Shown piece after piece: positions 41,787 through 50,797 of a stretch of 56,807 nucleotides of DNA. Position 1 is the stretch's first letter, and every line of letters starts with the position of its first letter. The stretch is from assembly GCA_028279505.1 (NCBI GenBank), contig JANQNP010000049.1, positions 1 to 56,807 of the forward strand, in the 5' to 3' direction. Origin of the DNA: Dehalococcoidia bacterium. GTDB lineage: Bacteria > Chloroflexota > Dehalococcoidia > UBA2979. A model generated the notes under the pieces. The model saw only the letters and a program-made list of their open reading frames with translations. It was not told the DNA's origin and made no database searches. A program made the translations under genes and the position numbers.

Positions 41787-42706
41787 TGGCGCACTACATC
41801 GCCGGCCGGTTCATGAGCGGCTTCGCGGTGATGGCGGCGCTGGTAACGATCGTGTTCTTCGCGGTGAACGTGATCGGCAACCCGATTGAGCTGCTGGTGA
41901 ACCCGGAGTTCACCTCCCAGGAGGAGGTGGATCAGCTGGTCGAGGCGGCGGGGTACAACCGCCCGGTCTTCGAGCGGTACGTCGAGTACGTGGGCGGGGT
42001 GGTGCGGGGGGACTTCGGGACCTCGGTGCTGCAGGGGCGCGACGCGACGGAGATCGTGATCGAGCGGATCCCGGCGACGGCACTGCTGGCGGGGGCGGCG
42101 ATCCTCGTGACGGTGGTGGTGTCGATCCCGCTGGCGCTGATCGGGGCGCGGTCGCGCGGGTTCGCGGACACGGCGATCACGACGGTCGCGACGGCGCTGG
42201 CCTCGTTGCCGTCGTTCTGGTTCGCGATCGCGCTGATCTTCTTGTTCGCGGTGCGGATCCCGTGGCTGCCGAGCGGGGGCTACGGGAGTTTCGAGCAGCT
42301 GATCCTGCCGACGCTGGCGCTGGCGGCGCTGCCGACGGGGTTCACGACGCTGGTGCTGATGTCGGCGATCCGCGAGGAGTACGACGCGCAGTACGTGGCT
42401 GTGGCGCGATCGAAGGGGCTGACCGAGCGGGTGATCGCGATGCGGCACGTGCTGCGGAACGCGGCGCTGATCATGGCGACGCAGATCGGCCTGCTGGTGA
42501 TCAGCCTGATGAACGGGACGGTGCTGATCGAGGCGGTCTTCGCGTGGCCGGGGCTTGGGCAGGTGGCGCTGCAGGCGGTGCAGACGCGTGACCTGCCGGT
42601 GGTGATGGCGTCGGTGGTCTACCTCGGGCTGCTGGTGACGCTAGTGAACATCGTGGTCGACCTGGCGTACTCGCAGCTCGACCCGCGGGTGCGGCTCGCC
42701 GGATGA
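41786..42706 (+). CDS. ABC transporter permease, DppB/OppB type
   Basis: 306 aa from GTG 41786, overlapping the preceding stop by one base. RFMSGFAVMAALVTIVFF at the N-terminus, VEYVGGVVRGDFGTSVLQGRDATEIVIERIPATALLAG, and the EAA loop VAVARSKGLTERVIAMRHVLRNA are typical. Six helices. It pairs with the next gene (ATGA overlap). Confidence 0.93.
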   Translation: MAHYIAGRFMSGFAVMAALVTIVFFAVNVIGNPIELLVNPEFTSQEEVDQLVEAAGYNRPVFERYVEYVGGVVRGDFGTSVLQGRDATEIVIERIPATALLAGAAILVTVVVSIPLALIGARSRGFADTAITTVATALASLPSFWFAIALIFLFAVRIPWLPSGGYGSFEQLILPTLALAALPTGFTTLVLMSAIREEYDAQYVAVARSKGLTERVIAMRHVLRNAALIMATQIGLLVISLMNGTVLIEAVFAWPGLGQVALQAVQTRDLPVVMASVVYLGLLVTLVNIVVDLAYSQLDPRVRLAG

Positions 42707-43668
42707 CGATCGAGGCGCCGCCGCGTATCGCCGAGGCCCCGCCAGCCCTCGGTGTTGAGCCGGCTGGCGAGGGGGCGCGTCACGGCGGGCTGATCGCGCC
42801 TCGGCCGACGCGGGTGCAGCGGGTCGGGCGGGCGGTGCGGAAGCGGCCGATCTACGCGGCCGCGTCGGTGCTGCTGGCGACGATGGTGTCGCTGGCGGTG
42901 ATCGGGCCGCTGCTGCCGCTGCCGGACGCGTCGGCGCCGGTGCTGTCGGACCGGCTGGTCGCACCCCTGACGACGGGCGAGTCCGGGACGTTCCACCTGA
43001 TGGGGACGGATCACCTCGGACGTGACGTGCTGGCGCGGACGGTCGACGGGGCGCGCACGACGGTGGGCATCGCGATCACGGTGGCGATGATCGGGGCGGT
43101 GGTCGGGTCGCTGCTCGGGCTGGCGAGCGGGTACTTCCGCGGGCCGATCGACACGGTGGTGATGCGGATCGCGGATCTGCAGCTCGCGTTCCCCTCGCTG
43201 CTGCTGGCGATCTTCATGCTCTACGTGCTGGGGCCGGGGATGCTCCAGCTGGTGATCCTGCTGAGCATCCTGTCGTGGATCAGCTACGCGCGGATGGCGC
43301 GGGCGCAGACGCTGAGCTATCGCGAGCAACCGTTCGTCGAGGCGGCGATCGCCCTCGGGGCGTCGGACCGGCGCGTGTTGCTGCGCCACATCCTGCCGCA
43401 GCTGCTGCCGGTGCTGGCGATGATCTTCGTGCTCGACTTCGGGACGGTGATGCTGGCCGAGGCGGGGTTGAGCTTCCTCGGACTGGGCGTGCAGCCGCCG
43501 AACGCCTCGTGGGGATCGATGGTCGCGGACGGACGCGAGTTCGTGACGGCCGGGGCGTGGTGGTTCTTCCTGACGCCGGGGATCGCGATCTTCCTGACGG
43601 TGTTCGCCGCAAACCTGACCTCGCGCTGGGCGCAGGAGCTGCTCGGCGTGTCGACCCACCGATCGTGA
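42703..43668 (+). CDS. ABC transporter permease, DppC/OppC type
   Basis: 321 aa. A long Ala/Pro N-terminus, first helix near 55-75, HLMGTDHLGRDVLARTVDGARTTVGIAI, EAA loop VEAAIALGASDRRVLLRHILPQLLPVL and C-terminal LSFLGLGVQPPNASWGSMVADGREF are standard for the DppC family. Translationally coupled to DppB-like gene. Confidence 0.93.
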   Translation: MTIEAPPRIAEAPPALGVEPAGEGARHGGLIAPRPTRVQRVGRAVRKRPIYAAASVLLATMVSLAVIGPLLPLPDASAPVLSDRLVAPLTTGESGTFHLMGTDHLGRDVLARTVDGARTTVGIAITVAMIGAVVGSLLGLASGYFRGPIDTVVMRIADLQLAFPSLLLAIFMLYVLGPGMLQLVILLSILSWISYARMARAQTLSYREQPFVEAAIALGASDRRVLLRHILPQLLPVLAMIFVLDFGTVMLAEAGLSFLGLGVQPPNASWGSMVADGREFVTAGAWWFFLTPGIAIFLTVFAANLTSRWAQELLGVSTHRS

Positions 43669-43743
43669 TGCGAAGGAGATGCCTTTCGCGCCGACGAGGC
43701 GAGTGACCGAACCCGGTGCACGGAACGACGAAGGAGACCGCCG

Positions 43744-44517
43744 ATGAGCCCGAACCACCCCGACCGCCACGTCCCGCTCACGGGGGCGCAGAACTTCCGC
43801 GACCTCGGTGGGTATCAGGCCCTCGATGGTCGGGTGCTGCGCTGGCGGATGGTCTACCGCGCGGACGCGCTGGGGGCGCTGGCGGACGAGGATTGCGAGG
43901 AGCTGCGCGACCGCGGGGTGAGCGCGGTGTTCGATCTGCGGTCGGTGCGGGAGATCGATGCGTTCGGCTCGGCGGTGATCCGCGAGCACGGCGCGACGGT
44001 GCACCACACGCCGTTCCGGCAGGAGATCGAGCTGACGGCGGAGCAGATGGCGGCGATGCGGGATCCGGAGCGGATGCGCAGCGCGGTGAGCGCCGAGGGC
44101 TACCTGGGGATGCTGGAGGACGCGAAGCCCTCGATTGGCCTGGTGCTGCGGACGCTGGCCGAGGACCAGCCGTATGCGGCGGTATTCCACTGCACGGGCG
44201 GCAAGGACCGCACCGGGATCATGGCGGCGCTGCTGCTGGAGACGCTGGGCGTGCCGCGGGAGACGATCGGCGCGGACTACGAGCTGACGGCGAAGTTCCT
44301 CACGTTCTCCGAAGAGCGGCGCGCACAGATGGAGGCGTTCTTCAACGTGACGTTCCCGCAGAACGCGTACGGCGCCGACCCCGAGACGATCCTCGGGACG
44401 CTCGAGGGCATCGACGAGCGGTACGAGTCGGTGGCGCGGTTCCTCGAGGAGGAGTGCGACGTGACCGAGGAGCACCAGGAGGCGCTGCGAGAGCAGCTGC
44501 TCGCTCCCGCCTCGTGA
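43744..44517 (+). CDS. Tyrosine/serine phosphatase (DSP-type, Y_phosphatase3)
   Basis: 257 aa. NFRDLGGYQALDGRVLRWRMVYRADALGAL is the family opening, and H149-C150-TGGKDR the P-loop with catalytic C150 and R156. Likely hydrolyses phosphotyrosine, phosphoserine or phosphoinositide. Follows the ABC genes by 75 bp; may be cotranscribed. Confidence 0.93.
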   Translation: MSPNHPDRHVPLTGAQNFRDLGGYQALDGRVLRWRMVYRADALGALADEDCEELRDRGVSAVFDLRSVREIDAFGSAVIREHGATVHHTPFRQEIELTAEQMAAMRDPERMRSAVSAEGYLGMLEDAKPSIGLVLRTLAEDQPYAAVFHCTGGKDRTGIMAALLLETLGVPRETIGADYELTAKFLTFSEERRAQMEAFFNVTFPQNAYGADPETILGTLEGIDERYESVARFLEEECDVTEEHQEALREQLLAPAS

Positions 44518-44671
44518 GCCGGGTGCGCCTGCGTTCGCCCGCGGGCGTCTGAGCACGGACGCCTGACCACGGGGCGGCGGCGACCGAACGTCGCGCCGCG
44601 TGTGGACGATCTTCGGTGGTCAGGCTGGTGTGCGACCTCGTAGCGTCGATGGCGTAGCGAGGAGCAGGTTG

Positions 44672-45007
44672 ATGGGCGCGGAACGTGCCGAGGCATTGGG
44701 GGCGGACGAGCTGCGGATGCTGATCCGCGACGAGCTGGCGCAGGCGCGGCGGGAAACGGTGGAGGAGCTGGCGCCGGCGGCTCGCGTGACGGCTGTGCTG
44801 TACGTGACGTCGCTGCTGTCGTACCTGGCGGTCGTGTTCCTGACGCTGATGACGGTGTACATCCTTGGTGAGTTGATCGAGCCGTGGATCGGGGCGGCGA
44901 TCGTCGGCGGGACGCTGCTGGCGGTGTCGACGCTGGTGGTGGTGCGGGTGCGCGCCGCGGCGCGGCGCGCGTTCGCGCTGATCGAGGGGCGGCCGCTCGA
45001 GACGTAG
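44672..45007 (+). CDS. Holin-X-like (PF07332-type) small membrane protein
   Basis: 111 aa from ATG 44672 (GAGGAG upstream; TTG 44669 is an alternative). Amphipathic helix LIRDELAQARRETVEELAPAARVTAVLYV, then two hydrophobic segments with ELIEPWIGAAIVGG, typical of the phage-holin-like Actinobacterial holin-X family. Membrane role unknown; no phage genes nearby. Confidence 0.7.
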   Translation: MGAERAEALGADELRMLIRDELAQARRETVEELAPAARVTAVLYVTSLLSYLAVVFLTLMTVYILGELIEPWIGAAIVGGTLLAVSTLVVVRVRAAARRAFALIEGRPLET

Positions 45008-45025
45008 GCGCCGTCGAGGCGCGAG

Positions 45026-46144
45026 GTGCTGGATCTTCGGGAGCGGGCGAGCCGGCTGGACCGGCTGAGCATCCGCCAGCGTGCGGTGCGGGTGCTCGCG
45101 CTGGCGGCGGTGCTGTGGGCTTCGGCGTGGGTGTGGCCGACGGTCGATGCGTACGGGCGCGCGACGGCGCTGGTGGGCGACGCTGTGCTGCGGCTGCCGA
45201 TACGACCGCTGACGTGGATCACGCCGGAGCCGATCACGGAGGAGCTGCGCTGGGCGGAGGGCGGCACAGGGGTGCTGGTGCGGCCGGGCGGGGGCGGGGA
45301 GCACGCGGGGTTCGTGATCATGCTCGGGGCGGATCCGTCGCCCCCCGACGATCCGCGGGTGGAACGGCTGACGGACAGCCTGGCGCGGATCGGGTTCGCT
45401 GCGCTGATCGTGCGGTCCGAGTCGCTGATCGACGGGCAAGTCACTCCGGACGAGGTGCCGCAGATCGTGCAGGCGTTCCAGGCGCTGCAGGCGCATCCGA
45501 ACGTGTCGCCGGAGCACGTGGCGATGGTGGGGCTATCGGTGGGCGGGTCGATTGAGATCGTTGCGGCGGCGGATCCGGCGATCGCGGAGGAGGTGTGGTT
45601 CGTGTTCGCCCTCGGCCCGTACTACGACGCGGGGGCGCTCACGGCGATGGTGACGTCGCGGACGTTCCGTGGCCCGGACGGCCTCGAGAGTTGGGAGCCG
45701 GACGAGATCGCGGACGAGGTGGTGGAGAAGACGCTGCTGAGCCTGGTGGACGAGGCGGATCGGGAGGCGATCGAGGACGGGAAGCCGCCGACCTCGCCGG
45801 AGGGGGTGGCGGTGGAGGCGCTGCTGCAACGGCCGCCGCTGGAGGAGGCGGAGGCGATCGTGGCCGGGTTGCCGGTGGAGGCGCAGCGGGCGATGGATGC
45901 GGTGAGCCCGCGGGTGCACCTCGATGGGATGCGCGCGCCGCTGTACCTGCTGCACGACCGGAGCGATCCGTTCATCCCGTGGCCGGAGTCGGACGAGATC
46001 GCGGCGGCGTACGAGCCGGAGGTGTACCACCGCCTCGACATCTTCGAGCACGTCGATCCCGAGCCGGCGAACGTGAGTGTGATGGTGCGCGATGGGTGGA
46101 AGCTGCTGCGGCTGTTCGCTTCGATCATCGAGGACCGGCCGTGA
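45026..46144 (+). CDS. Membrane-anchored alpha/beta hydrolase
   Basis: 372 aa from GTG 45026. N-terminal hydrophobic segment (about 22-40), then a hydrolase domain with nucleophile GLSVGGS, acid region LYLLHDRSDPFIPWPES and catalytic His in FEHVDPEP. The nucleophile elbow is Ser. Likely exported side of the membrane. Substrate unknown. Confidence 0.8.
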   Translation: MLDLRERASRLDRLSIRQRAVRVLALAAVLWASAWVWPTVDAYGRATALVGDAVLRLPIRPLTWITPEPITEELRWAEGGTGVLVRPGGGGEHAGFVIMLGADPSPPDDPRVERLTDSLARIGFAALIVRSESLIDGQVTPDEVPQIVQAFQALQAHPNVSPEHVAMVGLSVGGSIEIVAAADPAIAEEVWFVFALGPYYDAGALTAMVTSRTFRGPDGLESWEPDEIADEVVEKTLLSLVDEADREAIEDGKPPTSPEGVAVEALLQRPPLEEAEAIVAGLPVEAQRAMDAVSPRVHLDGMRAPLYLLHDRSDPFIPWPESDEIAAAYEPEVYHRLDIFEHVDPEPANVSVMVRDGWKLLRLFASIIEDRP

Positions 46145-46285
46145 TACGACCATCAAGGAGCGAGGCGCCGGTGCCGCACCGGCTGACCGAAACGCTCGTG
46201 GTTGGACCCGAGGCCGCAAGGCGGTCGCGGCCCTATACTTCGCACAACCTCGATCCGGTCCGCGCGTTCCTCAGGAATGGCTGAG

Positions 46286-46702
46286 ATGGCAGCTCCCGTC
46301 CACGATCCGGAAGAGGCTGTTCGGCGCCCGCTGCCGATGCCTGTCCGCGCGCTGCTGTGGGCGACGGGCACCCTGTTCGTGGGAATCGGGATCCTCGGGA
46401 TCTTCTTGCCGCTGCTGCCGACGACGGTGTTCCTGCTGATCGCGGCGGCGTGCTACGCGCGGAGCTCCGACCGCGCGTACCGCTGGCTGATGACGAACCG
46501 GTTGTTCGGCCAGTACCTGCGCAACTACCAAGAGGAACGCGGCGCAACGATGCGCTCGAAGGTGTTCACGATCGCGTTCCTCTGGATCGGTATCGGGGCG
46601 ACGATCTACTTCATCAGCGCGCCGCTGTGGCTGGCGGCTGTGCTGGGCGCGATCGCGATCGGGGTGACGATCCACCTCGTGCGGTTGAAGACGATTCGTT
46701 AG
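46286..46702 (+). CDS. DUF454 (YbaN-like) inner-membrane protein
   Basis: 138 aa from ATG 46286, chosen because AGGA is at a workable distance; ATG 46277 is too close to it. RALLWATGTLFVGIGILGIFLPLLPTTVFLLIAAACYARSSDRAYRWLMTNRLFGQYLRNYQEERGATMRSKV is diagnostic of DUF454. Four helices. Function unknown. Confidence 0.9.
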   Translation: MAAPVHDPEEAVRRPLPMPVRALLWATGTLFVGIGILGIFLPLLPTTVFLLIAAACYARSSDRAYRWLMTNRLFGQYLRNYQEERGATMRSKVFTIAFLWIGIGATIYFISAPLWLAAVLGAIAIGVTIHLVRLKTIR

Positions 46703-46762
46703 TCGCGGGATCCCGCGCCGACGCCGCCGATCTCTATCGAATGTGGCTGGTAGTGTGCCGCC

Positions 46763-47554
46763 GTGGAATCACTGACCGGGCTGCGGGCCGGCTCCGAGAG
46801 CGGGCGGTTCACGTTCGAGGCGACGCCTGAGCTGTGCGTGCCGGGGATGTTCGTGTTCGGCGGTGCGACGGCCTCGGCGGTGGTTGAGGCGATCGAGGCG
46901 ACGTGCGAGCGACCGCTCGCGTGGGTGACGACGCAGTTTCAACGGCGGGTCGAGCCGGGCACGACGGTGGAGCTGACGGTCACGAAGGACGTCGAGCGAC
47001 GGCGGCTGGTGCAGTGCCGGGTCGAGGCGACGGTCGAGGGCGAGACGGTGGTGCGGGCGCTCGGCGCGGCGGCGGAGCGGGCGCCGGACCCGCTCACCTG
47101 GGGTGATGGGATGCCCTCGGTGGCGCCGCCGGGCGAGTGCCGGCCATTGGCCTTTCGCGAGGGGTGGATGGCGGGCGGGTTCCCGTCGCGCTTCGAGTGG
47201 CGGCTGGCGAGCGGCCGGCTGTTCGCCGACGCGGATCCGGGGCCGAACGAGGATGGGCGCGCCTCGGTGTGGGTGCGCTGGCCGGGGCACGGGCTAGGCG
47301 ACGCGGCGAGCCAGGCGTACTTCAGCGACCTCGGGATGGCGACCGCGGACTCTGCGGTGGCGGACGCCGGACGTGGCGGCGTGAGCATCGACAACACGCT
47401 GCGGATGGTGGCGACGGAGCCGACGGGGTGGATGCTCCTCGATTGTTCGATGCGCGCGCATGTGGGGGTCGCCCACGTGGAGATCGCGGTGTGGGCGGAG
47501 TCGGGCGCGTTGCTCGGGCTGCACACGACGACGGCGTTGCACGGGCGCGGGTAG
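46763..47554 (+). CDS. Thioesterase-superfamily protein (double hotdog, TesB-like)
   Basis: 263 aa from GTG 46763. FVFGGATASAVVEAIEATCERPLAWVTTQFQRRVEPGTTVELTV and GHGLGDAASQAYFSDLGMATA ... TGWMLLDCSMRAHVGVAHVEIAVWAESGALLG match the 4HBT_3 acyl-CoA thioesterase-like family. Similar class to the protein at 9379-10146 but not a close copy. Confidence 0.85.
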   Translation: MESLTGLRAGSESGRFTFEATPELCVPGMFVFGGATASAVVEAIEATCERPLAWVTTQFQRRVEPGTTVELTVTKDVERRRLVQCRVEATVEGETVVRALGAAAERAPDPLTWGDGMPSVAPPGECRPLAFREGWMAGGFPSRFEWRLASGRLFADADPGPNEDGRASVWVRWPGHGLGDAASQAYFSDLGMATADSAVADAGRGGVSIDNTLRMVATEPTGWMLLDCSMRAHVGVAHVEIAVWAESGALLGLHTTTALHGRG

Positions 47555-47608
47555 CTCTCGCGGTCGGTCGGCTCGTACCGTGCACGCGCACCGCACGAGG
47601 AGCGCGCC

Positions 47609-48502
47609 ATGCCTGTCCGGAACTCGCTGCGCATTGGGGACGTGAAGCTGACGCTGGTCGAGGAGCTGGTGATGCCGACGTCGGCGCGGTGGTTGTTTCC
47701 GGATCATGAGGCGCCGTTCGATGTGCTCGAGGGGGCACGGGCGTGGCTGGAGCCGCACATGCTCAACGAGCGGGGGCATGTGCTGCAGTCGATCCATTCA
47801 TGGGTGATCGAGGCGGACGGGATGCGGATCGTCGTCGATACGGGGATCGGGAACGACAAGGACCGGGAGGGCGGCGGGTTCGAGGGGTGGCATATGCGGC
47901 AGGGGCCGTACCTCGAGGAGCTGGCGGAGGCGGGGGCGCCGGCAGAGTCGGTGGACGTGGTGCTGAACACGCATCTGCACGGGGACCACGCGGGGTGGAA
48001 CACGAAGTGGGTGGACGGCGGCTGGGTGCCGACGTTCGAGAACGCGCGGTACCAGCTGGTCGACATCGAATGGGAGTACTGGAGCGGGCTCGAGGAGCCG
48101 CCAGACATCATCGGGGACAGCGTGCGGCCGGTGGTGGAGGCGGGGTCGGTGGACCTGGTAAGCGCCGATCATCGGGTGAGCGATTCGGTGTGGCTGGAGC
48201 CGAGCCACGGGCACACGCCGGGGCATGTGTGCGTGCGGATTGGGTCGGCGGGCCAGGAGGCGGTGATCATCGGGGACGTAATGCACAGCCCGATCCAGTG
48301 CGCGGCACCGGAGCAGCGACCGCCCCTCGATAGCTTCGTGGAGGAGGCGCGGGCGGCGCGGCTTCAACTACTGGAGCGGTACGCGGATACGGATGTGGTG
48401 GTGCTGGGGACGCACTTCCACACGCCGGCTTCGGGGTACTTCCGTCGCGACGGGAGTGCGTACCGGTATGACGTATTTGAGGGAGACCCGCCCCGTGCGT
48501 AA
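47609..48502 (+). CDS. MBL-fold metallo-hydrolase (lactonase/AttM-like)
   Basis: 297 aa. Metal motif H122-L-H124-G-D126-H127 in NTHLHGDHAG, SHGHTPGHVCVRI and IIGDVMHSP with late His THFHTP. HLHGDH with the preceding Tyr-poor region fits the broad lactonase/arylsulfatase-like MBL group; a quorum-quenching role cannot be inferred. The C-terminal codons VFEGDPPRA plus stop are repeated directly downstream. Confidence 0.9.
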   Translation: MPVRNSLRIGDVKLTLVEELVMPTSARWLFPDHEAPFDVLEGARAWLEPHMLNERGHVLQSIHSWVIEADGMRIVVDTGIGNDKDREGGGFEGWHMRQGPYLEELAEAGAPAESVDVVLNTHLHGDHAGWNTKWVDGGWVPTFENARYQLVDIEWEYWSGLEEPPDIIGDSVRPVVEAGSVDLVSADHRVSDSVWLEPSHGHTPGHVCVRIGSAGQEAVIIGDVMHSPIQCAAPEQRPPLDSFVEEARAARLQLLERYADTDVVVLGTHFHTPASGYFRRDGSAYRYDVFEGDPPRA

Positions 48503-48545
48503 CGGGGCGGGCAGGGTGTTCGAGGGGGACCCGCCTCGTGGCTAG
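48473..48545 (+). repeat. Two copies of the MBL-2 gene 3' end (30 bp)
   Basis: 48473-48502 encodes VFEGDPPRA-stop and 48516-48545 encodes VFEGDPPRG-stop. Changes are mainly synonymous (GTA/GTG, TTT/TTC, GGA/GGG, CCC/CCT) and the stop is kept (TAA/TAG). The second copy contains the GTG start of the GMC gene. Confidence 0.75.
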
Positions 48546-50103
48546 CCCGGATGGGAATGGCGGCCCGTACGACGTGATCGTCGTGGGGGCGGGGTCGGCG
48601 GGGGCGGTAGTGGCGGCGCGGGCCTCGGAGGATCCGGGGCGGAGCGTGCTGCTGCTCGATGCGGGGCCGGACTATCCGCAGCTGGCGGCGACGCCGTATG
48701 ACCTCGTCAACGCGTACCGGAACTCGGTGACGGATCACGACTGGGGGCACGAGTACCGGCCGACGGCGGAGTTCCCGCTGACGCCGTTCCCTCGAGGGCG
48801 GGTGACGGGCGGGTCGAGCGCAGTGAACACGGCGATCGCGCTGCGCGGGTTGCCGGAGGACTACGACGGGTGGGCGGACCTCGGGAACGACGAGTGGGCG
48901 TGGGAGCGGGTGCTGCCGGCGTTCAACCGGCTGGAGCGGGACCTCGATTTTGGGGACGCGGCCTACCACGGGGACGCGGGGCCGATCACGATCCGGCGAC
49001 ACCCGTGGGAGGAGCTGACGGAGACGCACCAGGCGTTCATCGAGGCGTCGCGCGCCCTCGGGTATCCCGACCAGGCGGACCAGAACGACCCGGACGGGTG
49101 GGGCACGGGGCCGCAGCCGATGAACAAGCTGGGACGGCTGCGGGTGTCGACGGCGATCGGGTACCTCGGGCCGGCGCGTGCGCGGCCGAGCCTGCGGATC
49201 GAAGGCGAGACGCACCTGCGGCGGGTGCTGTTCGAGGGACGGCGCGCGGTCGCCGTGGAGGTGGAGCAGGGCGGCGAGGTGCGGCGGATCGCGGGGTCGC
49301 TGATTGTGATCAGCGGCGGGGCGATCCAGACGCCACCGATCTTGCGGCGATCGGGCCTCGGGCCGCGGCGTGATCTCGAGGGGCTCGGGATCGAGGTGGT
49401 GGCGGACGTGCCGGGAGTGGGGGCGAACCTGTGCGACCACCCGATGGCGACGGTGCAGGTGCGGGCGAAGGACCCGAGCGTGGCCTCGGAGGAGCTGCCG
49501 ATCATCCAGACGATCACGCGGTACACGGCGCCCTCGAGTGCCGCGTACCCGGAGCATCGGAACGATCTACAGATCGAGCTGCTGACGTTCTCTCAGCGCG
49601 AGGGAATGGCGGGGGTGTTCTCGATCGCGGCGGTGCTCGAGCAGTCGTACGGGCGCGGGAGCGTGCGGCTGGAGTCCGCGGATCCGCACGCGCAGCCGGT
49701 GATCGCGCAGCAGTTCTGCGAGGACGATCGGGATACGCTGCGGCTGGTGGCGAACTACCGTGACTGCCTGGCGTTCGCGCGGACGGCGCCGCTGTCGGAC
49801 TACATCGCGGAGGTGCTGGTGCCGGAGTCTGGGGAGCCCTCGGATGAGGAGCTGGCCTCGATGCTGCGACGCACAGCGCGGTCGGGGTACCACCCGTGCG
49901 GAACGGCAAAGATGGGGCCAGCCGAGGACGCGGAGGCGGTGGTGGACCAGTACGGGCGGGTGCACGCGGTGGACGGGTTGGTGGTGGCGGACGCCTCGAT
50001 CATGCCGGAGGTGCCGCGGGCGAATACGAACCTGACGAGCATCATGATCGGCGAGCGGATCGGGGAGTGGATTCGCACGCGGAGCGGGGATTACGGGTTG
50101 TAG
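48538..50103 (+). CDS. GMC-family FAD-dependent oxidoreductase
   Basis: 521 aa from GTG 48538. YDVIVVGAGSAGAVVAARASEDPG FAD-binding motif, GRVTGGSSAVNTAIALRGLPEDYDGW, then SGGAIQTPPILRRSGLGP (GMC signature 2) and HPCGTAKMG near the C-terminus with the catalytic His and NTNLTSIMIGERIGEWI. Choline-dehydrogenase-like; oxidises an alcohol. Substrate unknown. Confidence 0.94.
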   Translation: MASPDGNGGPYDVIVVGAGSAGAVVAARASEDPGRSVLLLDAGPDYPQLAATPYDLVNAYRNSVTDHDWGHEYRPTAEFPLTPFPRGRVTGGSSAVNTAIALRGLPEDYDGWADLGNDEWAWERVLPAFNRLERDLDFGDAAYHGDAGPITIRRHPWEELTETHQAFIEASRALGYPDQADQNDPDGWGTGPQPMNKLGRLRVSTAIGYLGPARARPSLRIEGETHLRRVLFEGRRAVAVEVEQGGEVRRIAGSLIVISGGAIQTPPILRRSGLGPRRDLEGLGIEVVADVPGVGANLCDHPMATVQVRAKDPSVASEELPIIQTITRYTAPSSAAYPEHRNDLQIELLTFSQREGMAGVFSIAAVLEQSYGRGSVRLESADPHAQPVIAQQFCEDDRDTLRLVANYRDCLAFARTAPLSDYIAEVLVPESGEPSDEELASMLRRTARSGYHPCGTAKMGPAEDAEAVVDQYGRVHAVDGLVVADASIMPEVPRANTNLTSIMIGERIGEWIRTRSGDYGL

Positions 50104-50187
50104 GGATCGTCGGACGACGAGGGGGCTCTAGGCCCGGACGCGACGGGAACCTCGGAGGCGGTGATCGCGCGCGGTCGCGGGGATCTG

Positions 50188-50193
50188 TATAGT
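50188..50193 (+). promoter_or_regulatory. Candidate -10 TATAGT before small-peptide gene
   Basis: TATAGT 46 bp before the ATG at 50239; the -35 is not clear. Confidence 0.35.
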
Positions 50194-50238
50194 CCCGCAA
50201 ACGATTGCGGCAGGGACGCCGGTAGCGAAGGAACGACG

Positions 50239-50382
50239 ATGAAGTACAGCGCGCCGGCGATGGAGCGGAAGCGGATGGCCGGGCTGATGGCGCGAGTGAG
50301 CATCAACTGCTCGTTCGTCCTCTGCGCTCCCGGCAACGTCTGTGAAGACACGCCGAACGGGCCGCAGTGCGTTCCGGTCTAG
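50239..50382 (+). CDS. Small Cys-rich peptide with MKYSxPAxER leader (candidate RiPP precursor)
   Basis: 47 aa from ATG 50239, with AAGGA seven bases upstream. Leader MKYSAPAMERKRMAGLMARVS is followed by a core with four Cys (24, 29, 35, 44) in CxxxxCAPGxxC...GPQC spacing, ending VPV. The gene ends 22 bp before a perfect terminator. Its leader is closely alike to that of the 41-aa gene converging from the other side. No recognised maturase is adjacent; the neighbours are a GMC and an MBL enzyme. The Y-x-x-P leader resembles RRE-recognised RiPP leaders, but assignment is an inference. Confidence 0.6.
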   Translation: MKYSAPAMERKRMAGLMARVSINCSFVLCAPGNVCEDTPNGPQCVPV

Positions 50383-50403
50383 CAGGACGGCACGCTCAGA
50401 TCG

Positions 50404-50430
50404 AAACGGCCACCTTCGGGTGGCCGTTTT
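50404..50430 (+). terminator. Perfect rho-independent terminator
   Basis: CGGCCACC (50407-50414), loop TTCG, GGTGGCCG (50419-50426) and TTTT; AAA before the stem makes it bidirectional. It separates the two convergent small-peptide genes. Confidence 0.85.
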
Positions 50431-50560
50431 GTGATCGTGGCGCTTGATTCAACGGATACCAGGGCTCAGACGTTCCTGAGGCAGTCGAGGGCACCGGGCG
50501 CTGTGGTGATCGAAGCCGTCACCTCAGGTGACTGCTCGCCAGGATCGGATTCCTAGCGGA

Positions 50561-50686
50561 CTACTGGATCGGTTTCGCGCAGCCAGGGCTCGTCCAGATT
50601 CCACCCTGCGCTTCGCACTCTGACTTCGTCAGGACCAGGTGGGCGACCAGTCGGGAGCGTTCAACAGCTGGCGTGGAGTACTTCAT
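50561..50686 (-). CDS. Second small peptide with MKYSxPAxER leader (candidate RiPP precursor)
   Basis: 41 aa from ATG 50686. Leader MKYSTPAVERSRLVAHLVLTKSE is followed by a short core CEAQGGIWTSPGCAKPIQ with two Cys (24, 36) and an aromatic Trp. The first ten leader residues differ from the partner gene at only two positions (T/A and V/M), while the cores are unrelated, as expected of RiPP families with conserved leaders. The ribosome site is GAGAG-like. The same frame is open upstream as noise. Confidence 0.55.
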   Translation of the reverse strand: MKYSTPAVERSRLVAHLVLTKSECEAQGGIWTSPGCAKPIQ

Positions 50687-50797
50687 TGGCTCTCGCCCCT
50701 CGCTATGGCGTTCTTGCCGGCTCTTCTCGCCGCCGTACGGTACCAGCCAGCCCACCGCTTGTCTCACCCGGCCCTGTCAGCAACGGGCCGGTGGTGG

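Noticed and set aside
42619..44556. Very long open frame on the minus strand opposite the ABC permease and phosphatase genes
   Set aside because: It is Arg/Pro/His-rich with no motifs; the plus-strand genes there carry clear family signatures. Long antisense frames are expected at this GC.
44672..45007. Prophage holin
   Set aside because: Holin-X-like proteins are common chromosomal membrane proteins and no phage genes lie nearby.
47609..48502. Quorum-quenching lactonase
   Set aside because: HxHxDH is shared by the whole MBL superfamily; no substrate-specific residue can be recognised by eye.
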